In this document: in pieces, positions 8,054 to 16,720 of the stretch
How positions within the stretch are numbered: the first letter of the stretch is position 1
Layout of the letters: the number at the start of each line of letters is the position of its first letter
Assembly: GCA_900543585.1 (NCBI GenBank)
Contig: UQRP01000021.1
Coordinates: 1-45,017, forward strand
DNA from: an uncultured Prevotella sp.
Lineage (GTDB): Bacteria; Bacteroidota; Bacteroidia; Bacteroidales; Bacteroidaceae
DNA length: 45,017 nt
Direction: 5' to 3'
Notes under the pieces: generated by a model
Told to the model about the DNA's origin: nothing
Databases searched by the model: none
Seen by the model: only the letters and a program-made list of their open reading frames with translations
Program-made: the position numbers and the translations under genes

Positions 8054-8407
8054 GTGATACAGCTGAGGAATAAACGTCAAAGATATGCCTGGATTCTTCT
8101 GAGCATCTTCGTGCCTATGCTTATGCTCGCATCGTTGCATGTGCATAAGCAGCAGGCTGATGTTTCAGCAGAGTGCTATTCCTGCCTCCACCACCTGCAT
8201 CACAGCGGACATCTCCAAACCACAACTTTCCACAGCGACAACTGTGTGCTGTGCCATTTCCTTTCGTTGCCTTATTTAGCAGCGACGATGGGCGTCATTG
8301 CTCTCATGGTGGGCCTCCACCGTCAGCACACTTTTCTGCCTGTAAGCCGTCCCTTTGCCCAGCCAAAGGGAGTGGCGTATCTTCGCGCTCCTCCTGTAAA
8401 ACTTTGA
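8054..8407 (+). CDS. Small Cys/His-rich two-helix membrane protein
   Basis: A 117-residue protein counted from the GTG at 8054. It has an N-terminal basic segment and helix (about 12-28), an extracytoplasmic loop with CxxC pairs at C41/C44 and C64/C67 plus nine histidines between residues 29 and 68 (29, 31, 46, 47, 49, 50, 53, 60, 68), then a second helix (about 70-87). The cluster looks like a metal-binding site. Small proteins of this build, similar to DUF2946, often sit next to metal-related receptors. The start is uncertain: no ATG precedes 8117, a TTG at 8018 lies inside the promoter, and the GTG at 8054 nearly coincides with the predicted transcription start. It lies 76 bp before a TonB receptor gene that lacks a clear promoter, so the two are probably co-transcribed. 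Confidence 0.65.
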   Translation: MIQLRNKRQRYAWILLSIFVPMLMLASLHVHKQQADVSAECYSCLHHLHHSGHLQTTTFHSDNCVLCHFLSLPYLAATMGVIALMVGLHRQHTFLPVSRPFAQPKGVAYLRAPPVKL

Positions 8408-8483
8408 TTGACAATCTTTCCACTTCAGACCGCCGAAAAAGCACGACGGTCTCCAACAACACAAATCAAAGTTTTATACACAG

Positions 8484-10754
8484 ATGAACAGAATTTTAGC
8501 AGTTCTGCTTATGATGCTCATGTGCATGGGCATCCAGGCAGACCCGCTGACAGGGGAAGCCATGCTCAGCGGAAAAGTCACCGACAAGCGCAGCGGAGAA
8601 CCCCTTGTCGGCGTAACGATATATTTCCCAGAACTCTCACGCGGCACTACGACAGATGTCGACGGCAATTTTACCATCGGCGAGCTGCCTAAGAGAAAAG
8701 TTAATGTCCAAGTCAGCTACATCGGTCATAAGACCATCGTGACGCAGATAGACCTTGCCGCCACGTCCCGTCAGGATTTCCGTCTCTCCGAGAGCGACGC
8801 ACAGATTCAGGAGGTCGTCGTCACCGGGCTCACGGGTAAGACGCTCATCAAAGACTCTCCCGCGCCCATCACCGTCGTAGGCTCGGCACAACTCAATGCC
8901 ACGCCTTCTACAAATATCATCGACGCCCTCAGCCTGCAGCCCGGCGTCGCACAGATAACGACTGGCGGCGGCATCTCCAAGCCCGTCATCAGAGGTTTAG
9001 GCTTCAATCGCGTCGTCGTCGTCAACGATGGCATACGTCAGGAAGGCAACCAATGGGGCGAGGAACATGGCATAGAGGTCGACGCACAGAGCGTCTCCTC
9101 AGCCGAGATTCTCAAAGGCCCTGCCTCGCTGATGTACGGCAGTGACGCCATGGCAGGCGTCATCATCTTCCACAATGAGATATTGCCCCCACCGGGACAT
9201 ATCGCTGCCAATGTCTCATCGGAATATCAGACCAACAACGGGCTCTTCGGCTATTCCGTGAATGCCAAGGGCAACAACAGCGGCATTGTCTGGAGCGCAC
9301 GCTGGTCGGACAAGATGGCCCACGCCTACAAAGACCGCGCTGACCAATATGTCCTCGGCTCGCAATACCGCGAGCGGGCAGCAGAGGGCCTCGTCGGTGT
9401 CAACCGCAAATGGGGCTACAGTCATCTCACCCTCGACTACTACCATATCACCCCTGGTATTGTGGAAGGCGAACGCGGCTACAGTCATAGCTATGGGGCC
9501 ACCCTACCCTTCCAGCAGGTTCACCACTACAAAGCCGTCGCCGATAACACCTTCTTCCTCGGCAGCGGTACCCTACAGGCCATCATCGCCTACCAGCAAA
9601 ACAGACGGCAGGAATATGAGGAGAGTCGTGACATTCCGGGCCTCGATTTCATGCTCCACACCCTCAACTACGATGTGAGATACAAACTGCCCGTCAACGA
9701 CGCGCTGAGCATCGCCACCGGCGTCGGCGGCATGTGGCAGCGATCGCTCAACAAAGGTGACGAATATCTCATCCCTGCCTATCGGCTCTTCGACATCGGT
9801 GTCTTTGCTACGGCCACCTACAAAGCCGGTCCATGGACGCTGAGCGGTGGCCTGCGTTTCGACAACCGTAATCTTCGAGGCTTCGCGCTCAAAGACCGGT
9901 TTGACAGTTTTCAACGGAGCTTCAATGGCGTCACGGGCAGCATAGGAGCCGTCTATGCCGTCAACGACAAAATGAATGTGAGAGTGAACATGGCACGTGG
10001 ATTCCGATCCCCCAACCTTAGCGAGCTCGCCTCCAACGGCGTCCATGAGGGTACCGTACAATATGAGTTAGGCAACCACCGCCTCGACCCGGAATACAGC
10101 TGGCAGGGCGACATCGGATGGGACTACACCTCATCCCTGCTGTCGGCATCGCTGTCGCTCTTCGCCAATTACATCGACAACTACATCTTCACCCAGAAGC
10201 TTGAGGATGTGAAGACGGAAGGCTATGACACCTATCAGTATGTCCAGGGTGACGCCCGTATCCTCGGTGGAGAAGCCACCGTAGACCTGCATCCCGTAGA
10301 GCGACTGCACTTCGCCAACACCTTCTCCTATGTCAACAGCGTACAGCTTCACCAGCCCAAGGAGTCGAAGTACCTGCCTTACACCCCTGCCCCACGCTGG
10401 ACCTCCGACCTGCGCTATGACCTCATCCACGACGGCAAGACAGCCGACAACACCTATGTGGCTGTGCAGATGGAGTGCGACCTCCGCCAAGACCATTTCT
10501 ATGCCCTCAACGGCACAGAGACAGCGACGCCGTCTTATACACTCTTCAACATCCTTGCAGGCTCCGACTTCCGGCTCCACGGCAGGAAGATAGCCAGCCT
10601 GTATCTGTCGTGCAACAACATTTTAGACCGCATCTACCAGAGTCATCTGAGCAGACTCAAGTATCTCGATGCCTCTCCCGACAACGGACGGCAGGGCATC
10701 TACAACATGGGGCGAAACATCACGATGAAGTTGGTCGTTCCATTGGAATTCTGA
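8484..10754 (+). CDS. TonB-dependent receptor, probable metal or metallophore uptake
   Basis: A 756-residue receptor with a signal peptide (to about residue 20), a carboxypeptidase-regulatory-like domain (about 28-108), a plug beginning near EVVVTGLTGK (about 111-120) with the motifs DALSLQPGV, RGLGFNRVVVVNDGIRQEG and ILKGPASLMYGSDAMAGV, and a barrel ending in VPLEF. The RGLG...NRV and EEHGIEVD motifs resemble ZnuD-like and related metal receptors. Together with the upstream Cys/His-rich protein this suggests zinc or copper, but the substrate is inferred. Histidine-containing loops (GYSHSYGA, QQVHHYK, near residues 330-355) fit. The 3' end converges on the DUF6080-like gene with only 9 bp between them. 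Confidence 0.85.
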   Translation: MNRILAVLLMMLMCMGIQADPLTGEAMLSGKVTDKRSGEPLVGVTIYFPELSRGTTTDVDGNFTIGELPKRKVNVQVSYIGHKTIVTQIDLAATSRQDFRLSESDAQIQEVVVTGLTGKTLIKDSPAPITVVGSAQLNATPSTNIIDALSLQPGVAQITTGGGISKPVIRGLGFNRVVVVNDGIRQEGNQWGEEHGIEVDAQSVSSAEILKGPASLMYGSDAMAGVIIFHNEILPPPGHIAANVSSEYQTNNGLFGYSVNAKGNNSGIVWSARWSDKMAHAYKDRADQYVLGSQYRERAAEGLVGVNRKWGYSHLTLDYYHITPGIVEGERGYSHSYGATLPFQQVHHYKAVADNTFFLGSGTLQAIIAYQQNRRQEYEESRDIPGLDFMLHTLNYDVRYKLPVNDALSIATGVGGMWQRSLNKGDEYLIPAYRLFDIGVFATATYKAGPWTLSGGLRFDNRNLRGFALKDRFDSFQRSFNGVTGSIGAVYAVNDKMNVRVNMARGFRSPNLSELASNGVHEGTVQYELGNHRLDPEYSWQGDIGWDYTSSLLSASLSLFANYIDNYIFTQKLEDVKTEGYDTYQYVQGDARILGGEATVDLHPVERLHFANTFSYVNSVQLHQPKESKYLPYTPAPRWTSDLRYDLIHDGKTADNTYVAVQMECDLRQDHFYALNGTETATPSYTLFNILAGSDFRLHGRKIASLYLSCNNILDRIYQSHLSRLKYLDASPDNGRQGIYNMGRNITMKLVVPLEF

Positions 10755-10763
10755 CGCCGCTCC

Positions 10764-12194
10764 TCAGACTGAGAGAAGATAGCTGCCATAGAGCACACCG
10801 TTCCATCCAAGAAGGTAAGCGGTGAGCAGGAGCAGCAGGAGACGCAGTGGTCTCGCCATACGATAGCCATCGGCACGCCTGACAAGGAAGCCGATGGCTA
10901 TATTGATGATAAAGAGCCAGTGGGGCGACATGATATATGCCTCATTCAAGCCAAAGCCCAAGACAACATGAATCAACAGGTCAAAGCCAAAGAAAGACAA
11001 GACCAGCCACAGCCAGCGGCTCCTGCGACCACAGACGATGCCGCCGATGAACAACAAGACGATGACAGCCTCAACAATATAGTTGATAGCCCAGCGGTAG
11101 TTCACGATAATGGGCCGGAGCCGCAGAACGTCCTGAAGCGTATAATCCTGGTGGAGCTGAATAGGCTCGCCAAACACATTCTCCACCAGCGACGGCAGAC
11201 GCGGGGTAGAGATGTCCGTCCACTGCCCGAACTCCGTCTTGTTGATAGGCTTGCCGACATGCCTCTTCGCCGCAATCTCCTTCTGCTTCGCCAACTGTTG
11301 TTGCTGCACCTGATTGTATACCTGCATCACATGGTCAGAGTCTTTAACGGCGATGGTATCGCGGATGCTGGTCAGAAGCTTTACCTTTGCAATGCTGTCC
11401 CTCGCGGCCTTGGCACGATGCTTGGCCACGAACGTAGGCTCCTCAAAATGTTTCCACTCCTGCCGGGCGCCCACCCATATCAACAGAGAAGGCAGGAGAA
11501 TAGCAAGGAGGAGATTGGCCGGGCGCCAGAACTTCTTGCCGTTGACAAAGAGATTGGCTAAAAACACCTTGATGCCATTGTTGAGGGATATCCCCGCCGT
11601 GACAATGAAGAAGAGCACCGTCTGCCAGATGGTGAAAGGATGGTGCGCCTTCAGCTTCCTACCCGCCACATAGAGCGTGAGGATGAGCATGAACATCGAC
11701 AGCGGGAAATGGTCGGGAACACTGATTCCCACCATGACATAACCGAAGGAAAATGTCAGCCAGCACAACAGCCAGGCATCGAAGCGCTGCAAGCCTATCA
11801 CCTCCCGAAAGGTTCTGTAAAGAAGGATAAAACTGTAGAAGCCACAAAAGACGAGAATAACGGCCATGATGACAGTAGCCCAGTTATGCCCCGTGAGCGC
11901 TATCAGCCCTTGGTTGACCTGGTTGGGCAGCCACATGAAGAAGGCCAAGAGCGGGTGTCGGTAGATATTATACTCCGTATCCCAACGGGAGATGACGGCA
12001 TAGCTCAAGGGGTCGAAGCCTGAGATATGAAAGGTATTGATGAAAAGGCGGCGATAGTGCTTATGCAGAGGAAAGAATCTGTCTGCATATGTCCAAACCA
12101 CAAACACATTCCACAACACCACATAGAGCAAAGCGGCAACAGCGCCCCAGCGCTCCTCGCGCTTGATTCGAAAGATATAAAAAGGATTTTTCAT
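10764..12194 (-). CDS. Polytopic membrane protein, DUF6080-like
   Basis: A 476-residue integral membrane protein with about ten hydrophobic helices and a large soluble segment (about 255-365) rich in K, Q and A (for example QVQQQQLAKQKEIAAK). The build is that of a lipid-linked glycosyltransferase or flippase-type protein, and I recognise it as similar to the Bacteroidetes family DUF6080, whose function is unknown. The start ATG overlaps the stop of the upstream GtrA gene by 4 nt, so translation is coupled. Being in one operon with GtrA and a HAD phosphatase points to polyprenyl-linked sugar or envelope glycan handling; this is inference. Confidence 0.75.
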   Translation of the reverse strand: MKNPFYIFRIKREERWGAVAALLYVVLWNVFVVWTYADRFFPLHKHYRRLFINTFHISGFDPLSYAVISRWDTEYNIYRHPLLAFFMWLPNQVNQGLIALTGHNWATVIMAVILVFCGFYSFILLYRTFREVIGLQRFDAWLLCWLTFSFGYVMVGISVPDHFPLSMFMLILTLYVAGRKLKAHHPFTIWQTVLFFIVTAGISLNNGIKVFLANLFVNGKKFWRPANLLLAILLPSLLIWVGARQEWKHFEEPTFVAKHRAKAARDSIAKVKLLTSIRDTIAVKDSDHVMQVYNQVQQQQLAKQKEIAAKRHVGKPINKTEFGQWTDISTPRLPSLVENVFGEPIQLHQDYTLQDVLRLRPIIVNYRWAINYIVEAVIVLLFIGGIVCGRRSRWLWLVLSFFGFDLLIHVVLGFGLNEAYIMSPHWLFIINIAIGFLVRRADGYRMARPLRLLLLLLTAYLLGWNGVLYGSYLLSV

Positions 12195-12640
12195 CGTTTA
12201 AGGAAGAATCTGACAAGTAGAAAGTTGACGGGCACACAGATGCAGAACATCGGTATCGGCGCCAGCGACTTGCTCACGCCCAACCACAGGAAGAGGTTCA
12301 GCGTAAGCATCTGCAACCCATAGTTGACACAATGGCTGAAGACGAAACCCGCGCCACGCTTCACATTGGCCTTGACACGGAAGGTGAAACGCGTGGAAGC
12401 ATAGAAATTGAAGATGAAGCTCAGCAGATAGCCCACCGTCATGGCCACAGTGGTCCACAGATGCTGACGCCCTTTGGAGAGTGTGTCGGGGATAAACTGT
12501 ATCAGACCATAGTAGATGCCGTACTGTAGGAGTGTGGCTGTGACACCGACAATGCCGAAGCGTACCACCTCGCCAAGATTCTGGCGCTGTCCGTCGCTCA
12601 ACCTACTTTCTAAACGGCTTATAATGCTTCTCATCGGCAT
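12191..12640 (-). CDS. GtrA-family membrane protein
   Basis: A 149-residue protein with four membrane helices. The GtrA signature is visible in EVVRFGIVGVTATLLQYGIYY (first 20 residues typical) and in the YLLSFIFNFYASTRFTF stretch near 70-86. GtrA proteins are thought to help move polyprenyl-linked glucose or other sugars across the inner membrane. The 5' end overlaps the HAD gene by 38 nt (32 nt if the ATG at 12634 is used), and the 3' end overlaps the DUF6080-like gene by 4 nt, so the three form a tightly coupled unit. Confidence 0.9.
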   Translation of the reverse strand: MPMRSIISRLESRLSDGQRQNLGEVVRFGIVGVTATLLQYGIYYGLIQFIPDTLSKGRQHLWTTVAMTVGYLLSFIFNFYASTRFTFRVKANVKRGAGFVFSHCVNYGLQMLTLNLFLWLGVSKSLAPIPMFCICVPVNFLLVRFFLKR

Positions 12641-13250
12641 AGTCCATCATTTCTTTATCGCCACGGCTGTCGCCGAAGGCTGTAATATAATAATGTGAAC
12701 GGTTTTCTCGCAGGTCCGGAACGATTTCCTGCAACCTCCTCACCTTCTCGGCTCCATAGCAGTTGCGGGTTGTAAAGCGCCCTGTGAGCCTGCCATCCTT
12801 CACCTCTATGCGCGTGCCGACAATATATACCAGCTTCTCGTCATCACCGTCATAGGCAGCATTGTCGTCATAGAAGAAAGGAATGACCCAGTTGTCAATG
12901 CTCGCACTGACCACATAGATGGCGTCGCCCTTGAGCAATCCGGCAAGCAGGTACTTGCGGCCACGCTCCCGCAGAATGTCTCGGCGCTCATGGCCGAAGT
13001 CGTCACACCATGCATTGAAGGTCTCAAGCGGTGTGCCCTTGAAAAAGAAAGAGAAGAGCCGCTGTTTCGTCTTACCATTATCTACTAAATGGAGCTTCAT
13101 CAGTGCCAACAACGGGGAGAAAAGAAAGAGACCGAGGAAGAGAGCCACAGGTCCCTTTACGAAGCTGATGAAAGCCAAGAGCGAGTCACGCTTCGTCAGC
13201 GTACCGTCAAAATCAAATACGATGATATGTTTTTTTGTATTGTCGTTCAT
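12603..13250 (-). CDS. HAD-IB superfamily phosphatase
   Basis: A 215-residue protein of the phosphoserine-phosphatase-like HAD-IB group. Motif I is DFDGT (D13 nucleophile, D15 acid/base), the VVSAS stretch is motif II, and GDSRGDKEMM near the C-terminus is motif IV. A hydrophobic insert (GPVALFLGLFLFSPLLAL, about 33-50) suggests membrane association. The ATG at 13250 gives the usual short lead to motif I; an upstream ATG would add nine residues. The substrate is unknown. The overlap with GtrA suggests dephosphorylation of a lipid- or sugar-phosphate in the same pathway rather than serine biosynthesis. Confidence 0.85.
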   Translation of the reverse strand: MNDNTKKHIIVFDFDGTLTKRDSLLAFISFVKGPVALFLGLFLFSPLLALMKLHLVDNGKTKQRLFSFFFKGTPLETFNAWCDDFGHERRDILRERGRKYLLAGLLKGDAIYVVSASIDNWVIPFFYDDNAAYDGDDEKLVYIVGTRIEVKDGRLTGRFTTRNCYGAEKVRRLQEIVPDLRENRSHYYITAFGDSRGDKEMMDYADEKHYKPFRK

Positions 13251-13310
13251 GTCTTGCAAAGAGAGATTTTCTTGCAATGCTGTTTTCTTATCGTGTAGAG
13301 GCTGACACCG

Positions 13311-13997
13311 TCAGAGTCGTCCCTGCTCACGATAGCTATAATAAGCGCCATCGGTAATGATGACATGGTCGAGGAAGTAGACGCGCATGATGTCGCATGC
13401 CTTGCGTATGCGCTCCGTGAGCTGGTCGTCTTGTCGTGACGGACGCGTGTTGCCACTCGGATGGTTGTGGCAGACAGCCATGACGGTGGCATTGGCAAGG
13501 ATAGCCTCCTTCATGATGACACGAATGTCGACAGCCGTCTCCGTCAATCCACCATGACTGATACGCACCGACTTGATGAGTTTGAAGTTCTGGTTCATGA
13601 GCAGGATATGAAACTCTTCTACGTCTAAGTCCTGCATGCGTGGGTGCATGTAGTTGTAGACCGCCGTCGCCGATCCAAGGTCCTCACGCTCCTCGGCCTT
13701 CTCCCTGGCCCGTCGCTTACCGAGTTCGCAGGCTGCCAAGATGGTGATGGCTTTAGCCGGGCCTATGCCTTTAAACGCCTCCAAGTCGCCTACCGACATT
13801 TTGCCAAGCGTATTGAGATTGTTATGGCATGAGGCGAGCACGGTCTTCATCAGGTCCACGGCGCTCTGCTCGGGGGTGCCGGAGCCGATGAGGATGGCCA
13901 GCAGCTCGGCATTGCTCAGAGCCTCGGCGCCAAGGGCCAGCAGACGCTCGCGCGGGCGGTCTTCCTCTGCCCAGTCGGTGATGGTGAGTTTCTCCAT
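13311..13997 (-). CDS. radC: RadC family JAB/MPN+ domain protein
   Basis: A 228-residue protein. The N-terminal helix-hairpin-helix region (about 65-85, LEAFKGIGPAKA) is followed by the RadC JAMM metalloprotease-like domain with E128 and the HNHPSGNTRPSRQD motif (H177, H179, D190), which are the metal ligands. Length and motifs are normal. Despite the historical name, its role in DNA repair is unproven. It starts 15 bp after the stop of the phosphodiesterase gene and lies 60 bp before the HAD gene, all on one strand, so an operon is likely. Confidence 0.92.
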   Translation of the reverse strand: MEKLTITDWAEEDRPRERLLALGAEALSNAELLAILIGSGTPEQSAVDLMKTVLASCHNNLNTLGKMSVGDLEAFKGIGPAKAITILAACELGKRRAREKAEEREDLGSATAVYNYMHPRMQDLDVEEFHILLMNQNFKLIKSVRISHGGLTETAVDIRVIMKEAILANATVMAVCHNHPSGNTRPSRQDDQLTERIRKACDIMRVYFLDHVIITDGAYYSYREQGRL

Positions 13998-14012
13998 AGC
14001 AACAACACTAAA

Positions 14013-15203
14013 TCAAGGGTTCAGCCCCTTCTTCAATATCTCAAAGTCCTCATCACCATCATTCTTCGCGGGCTCGACACCAAGCAGATGGCAGACAAAA
14101 GGATAGACGGCGGTGTTGCCAAACTGTCCCACGGCGACACCTTTCTGGATGTCTGGTCCCCACGCCCGGAAGAGGGCATGCATGTCGCTGTAAGCAGGGT
14201 CGTAGCCATGGACGCCGCCGTCGTAGCAACTGTCTTCGGTGAAGAGGAAGCCTTCATCGGGCACCACGAGGACGTCGCCGATGTTGGCGTCGGACTGATA
14301 GTGCAACCAAGCAGGGATATCCGCCTTGCGCCACACGCGGAGATGAGCCACGTCCTTAAGGGCATTGACGATACTGTCCTGCTGCCAGCGCTCAGGGGCG
14401 TAGACATTGGTGGGCAGACTGCCGTCGAGTTTGGTATACCATTCCGGCTTCAGATATTTCGACGGGCGTATCTGTCGCGACGGTGTGAACCACGTCATGC
14501 CATGGTCGGAGACAATGACAAGGTCGACCTCCTGCTGCTTACCCGCTTTCTCTATCCTGTCCCAGATTGATTTCAAGAGAGCGTCGAGGCGCTCCACGGC
14601 GGCACGTGTCTCCTTAGCCTGCGGGCCAAAGCTATGTCCCTCCGCATCGGGGTCTTCAAAGTAAGCCATGATAAGGTCAGGGGCATTCTTCTTGCAGAGG
14701 TAGGCCACCACACTGTCTGCCCGCTGCGCAAAAGTCAGATGCGGCTTCTCCTCATAGTGGTGCCATACGTCAGGATACTTGCCGTTGACAGCGACATCGG
14801 AGCCCGGCCAGTAGAAGACAGCAGTATGCTTGCCCTGCCGCTGGGCTGTGAGCCAGATAGGCTCGCCTTTATAATACTGCGCATCATATTTCGTCTTGGG
14901 ATTACCGAGCGAGTATTCTGCACCTGTCTTGCGGTTGACAAAGGTATTGGCAATGATGCCATGGTGCTCGGGGCGAAGACCGGTGGCAAGGGTATAGTGG
15001 TTGGGGAAAGTCTTCGACGGGAACGATGGCACCATCTCCCCGGAGACGCCTTTCGCAGCCATAGCGTCGAGAAACGGTGTATCATAAAACTGCGGATAGT
15101 CCCAACGGAAGCCATCACAAGAAATGAGGATGACAGTGCGGGCGGAGACATAGCCTGCTACGAATAGCAGAACTAAAAGATTGATAATTCTGTGAACGCT
15201 CAT
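14013..15203 (-). CDS. Exported type I phosphodiesterase / nucleotide pyrophosphatase
   Basis: A 396-residue alkaline-phosphatase-superfamily enzyme with an N-terminal signal peptide (to about residue 21, VSARTV). Metal ligands and nucleophile are visible: D30 in SCDGFRWD, T65 in FPSKTFPNHYTLATG, then EDPDAEGHSFGP, SDHGM and GVHGYDP. This is the ectonucleotide pyrophosphatase/phosphodiesterase pattern. It probably hydrolyses phosphodiesters in the periplasm or at the cell surface. I chose the ATG at 15203 because it gives the signal peptide directly and follows a TAACTTTGC box; longer in-frame starts lie upstream of that box. It is the first gene of the probable minus-strand operon that runs to DUF6080. 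Confidence 0.88.
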   Translation of the reverse strand: MSVHRIINLLVLLFVAGYVSARTVILISCDGFRWDYPQFYDTPFLDAMAAKGVSGEMVPSFPSKTFPNHYTLATGLRPEHHGIIANTFVNRKTGAEYSLGNPKTKYDAQYYKGEPIWLTAQRQGKHTAVFYWPGSDVAVNGKYPDVWHHYEEKPHLTFAQRADSVVAYLCKKNAPDLIMAYFEDPDAEGHSFGPQAKETRAAVERLDALLKSIWDRIEKAGKQQEVDLVIVSDHGMTWFTPSRQIRPSKYLKPEWYTKLDGSLPTNVYAPERWQQDSIVNALKDVAHLRVWRKADIPAWLHYQSDANIGDVLVVPDEGFLFTEDSCYDGGVHGYDPAYSDMHALFRAWGPDIQKGVAVGQFGNTAVYPFVCHLLGVEPAKNDGDEDFEILKKGLNP

Positions 15204-15226
15204 AGAGAACAATATCTTTTGTTTTG

Positions 15227-15235
15227 GCAAAGTTA
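15227..15235 (-). promoter_or_regulatory. -7 box before the phosphodiesterase operon
   Basis: TAACTTTGC on the minus strand, 24 bp upstream of the ATG at 15203. No clear TTG was found at the -33 distance. Confidence 0.5.
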
Positions 15236-15299
15236 AGCATTTTTTCCTTATAAAGATGTTCCGAGAGACGTTTTTATAGAGAATTCCTATATTAAAGTA

Positions 15300-15331
15300 T
15301 TGTGACATGATATAAAAAATTGTAACTTTGC
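15300..15331 (+). promoter_or_regulatory. Promoter of the haem-uptake operon
   Basis: TTG (15300-15302), a 20-bp spacer, TAACTTTGC (15323-15331). Both elements match consensus. The leader to the ATG at 15377 is about 40 nt and A/T-rich. No obvious Fur-type palindrome was recognised by eye. Confidence 0.7.
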
Positions 15332-15376
15332 AAACGGTAACAGATATTATTCAATAACTTTTTATATCCAAGAACA

Positions 15377-15910
15377 ATGAAGAAAATTCTTTCCCTGATG
15401 CTGCTCCTCTTTGCAGCCATGATGACAACTGCAACTTTCACTGCTTGCGGTGATGACGATGACGACAACCCTACCACTGAGACACCAGCGCAGAAGGCAG
15501 CTGGCACCTACTCAGGGACTGACAAGGTTACCATCGGTGGACAATGGACCTATACAAGCAGTGCCGACTACACAGTTACCGCCAACACTGACGGCTCCAT
15601 CAACCTGACGGTCGGTGAAGAGAAGTATGCAAATACAGTTATGGGCGACATCACACAGGGCACTTTTACCATCAAAAACATTCCCTACGATGCTGCTACG
15701 CTCTCCTTCACAAAGAACTATGCAGCCGACAAAATTTACGCTCATGTAAAATCGCCAACGATGGACAAAGATTATCTTCTGTCTTCTGAAACTGAAACTA
15801 TCACCGTCACGCCACAAGAAGATGGCAGTATTAAGGTTATCAACTCGCAATACACCTATGGGCATATGCCATTCAAGATAGATGCCGAATTTACCGGCAC
15901 TCGCAAATAA
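15377..15910 (+). CDS. Calycin-like lipoprotein
   Basis: A 177-residue exported protein. The signal peptide ends in a lipobox (TFTAC, C24), followed by an acidic GDDDDDN linker, a common surface-export signal for Bacteroidetes lipoproteins. The rest is beta-rich (GTYSGTDKVTIGG, then TVTANTDGSINLTVG and FTIKNIPY) and resembles calycin-like domain proteins. It is first in an operon with hmuY (12 bp downstream) and an hmuR-type receptor, so a haem- or porphyrin-binding accessory role is plausible, but no ligand residues are identified. Confidence 0.8.
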   Translation: MKKILSLMLLLFAAMMTTATFTACGDDDDDNPTTETPAQKAAGTYSGTDKVTIGGQWTYTSSADYTVTANTDGSINLTVGEEKYANTVMGDITQGTFTIKNIPYDAATLSFTKNYAADKIYAHVKSPTMDKDYLLSSETETITVTPQEDGSIKVINSQYTYGHMPFKIDAEFTGTRK

Positions 15911-15922
15911 CCATTCGATATT

Positions 15923-16720
15923 GTGAACAACATCATCCGATTATTCATATTTCTCCTCGCAGGGTGCTGCCTCACGTTGGCAACATCCTGCGAGGGTGTT
16001 TTTGGAGGTATCTACAACGAGAACAAAGGTAGTGACATCAACGTCAAAGTCGGACAACTCTATATCAACGCCACCAGCTGGACTGACTGGTATTATATCG
16101 ACCTCGACTCACTCGAAGAGATTATCAACGGTGGTGACGCTGCCGCCCTGCTGAAGGCACAGACCGTCTTTACTCCCTGGCCCATCCCGCAGACGGAAGA
16201 TACCGAAGCCGCCCGTGACAACAGCGGTATGTACACCTATTGGTTTGACATCTTCGGCAAAGGCATGTCCAACTACGAGCGGCGTGGCTATACGCCTACA
16301 GCGCCACAGCCTGAACCAGAGCACTGGACCTTTGCCGTACACCGCGACAACGTGCGCACAAACGGTGGTTGTGTCTATGAGACGGACTTTACGTCGATGG
16401 ACGATCTGCCAGCATCTGCCACTGCTTTTTCCGACAAAACGTTCACGACCGATACCTGGTCAGAGCGCGACGTATGGGTCAACCGGGAACAGATGCTCAA
16501 CTGCATCATGGGCAACCAGGGCATCAACATCAATCAAGTGTTATCGTCCTGGCTGACCTTTAACATCCCGCCCATTCCGCCCACCTATACCTTCAACAAC
16601 CACGTGTTTATCCTGCGCACCAAGGACGGAGAATATTTCGCCCTCCAGCTGCAAAGCTATATGAACGACCAGGGCACCACATGCTATTTGACCATCAACT
16701 ACAAAAAGTTAGCACCATGA
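15923..16720 (+). CDS. hmuY: HmuY-family haem-binding lipoprotein
   Basis: A 265-residue lipoprotein with a GTG start and a lipobox at ATSC (C23). Family hallmarks are TSWTDWYYIDL (about 51-61), HWTFAVHRDNVRTNGG and WSERDVWVNREQM in the middle, and the C-terminal YFALQLQSYMND...CYLTINYKKL. HmuY proteins capture haem at the cell surface and pass it to the HmuR receptor; Porphyromonas uses two histidines, but the axial ligands here cannot be assigned without alignment. The stop overlaps the start of the receptor gene (ATGA), so translation is coupled. GTG is the only start that yields a complete signal peptide. Confidence 0.88.
   Translation: MNNIIRLFIFLLAGCCLTLATSCEGVFGGIYNENKGSDINVKVGQLYINATSWTDWYYIDLDSLEEIINGGDAAALLKAQTVFTPWPIPQTEDTEAARDNSGMYTYWFDIFGKGMSNYERRGYTPTAPQPEPEHWTFAVHRDNVRTNGGCVYETDFTSMDDLPASATAFSDKTFTTDTWSERDVWVNREQMLNCIMGNQGININQVLSSWLTFNIPPIPPTYTFNNHVFILRTKDGEYFALQLQSYMNDQGTTCYLTINYKKLAP

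Noticed and set aside
8031..8057. Short ATG frame (MKRYLCAL) overlapping the promoter at 8040
   Set aside because: Only eight codons, and it spans the -7 box, so it would not be transcribed from its start.
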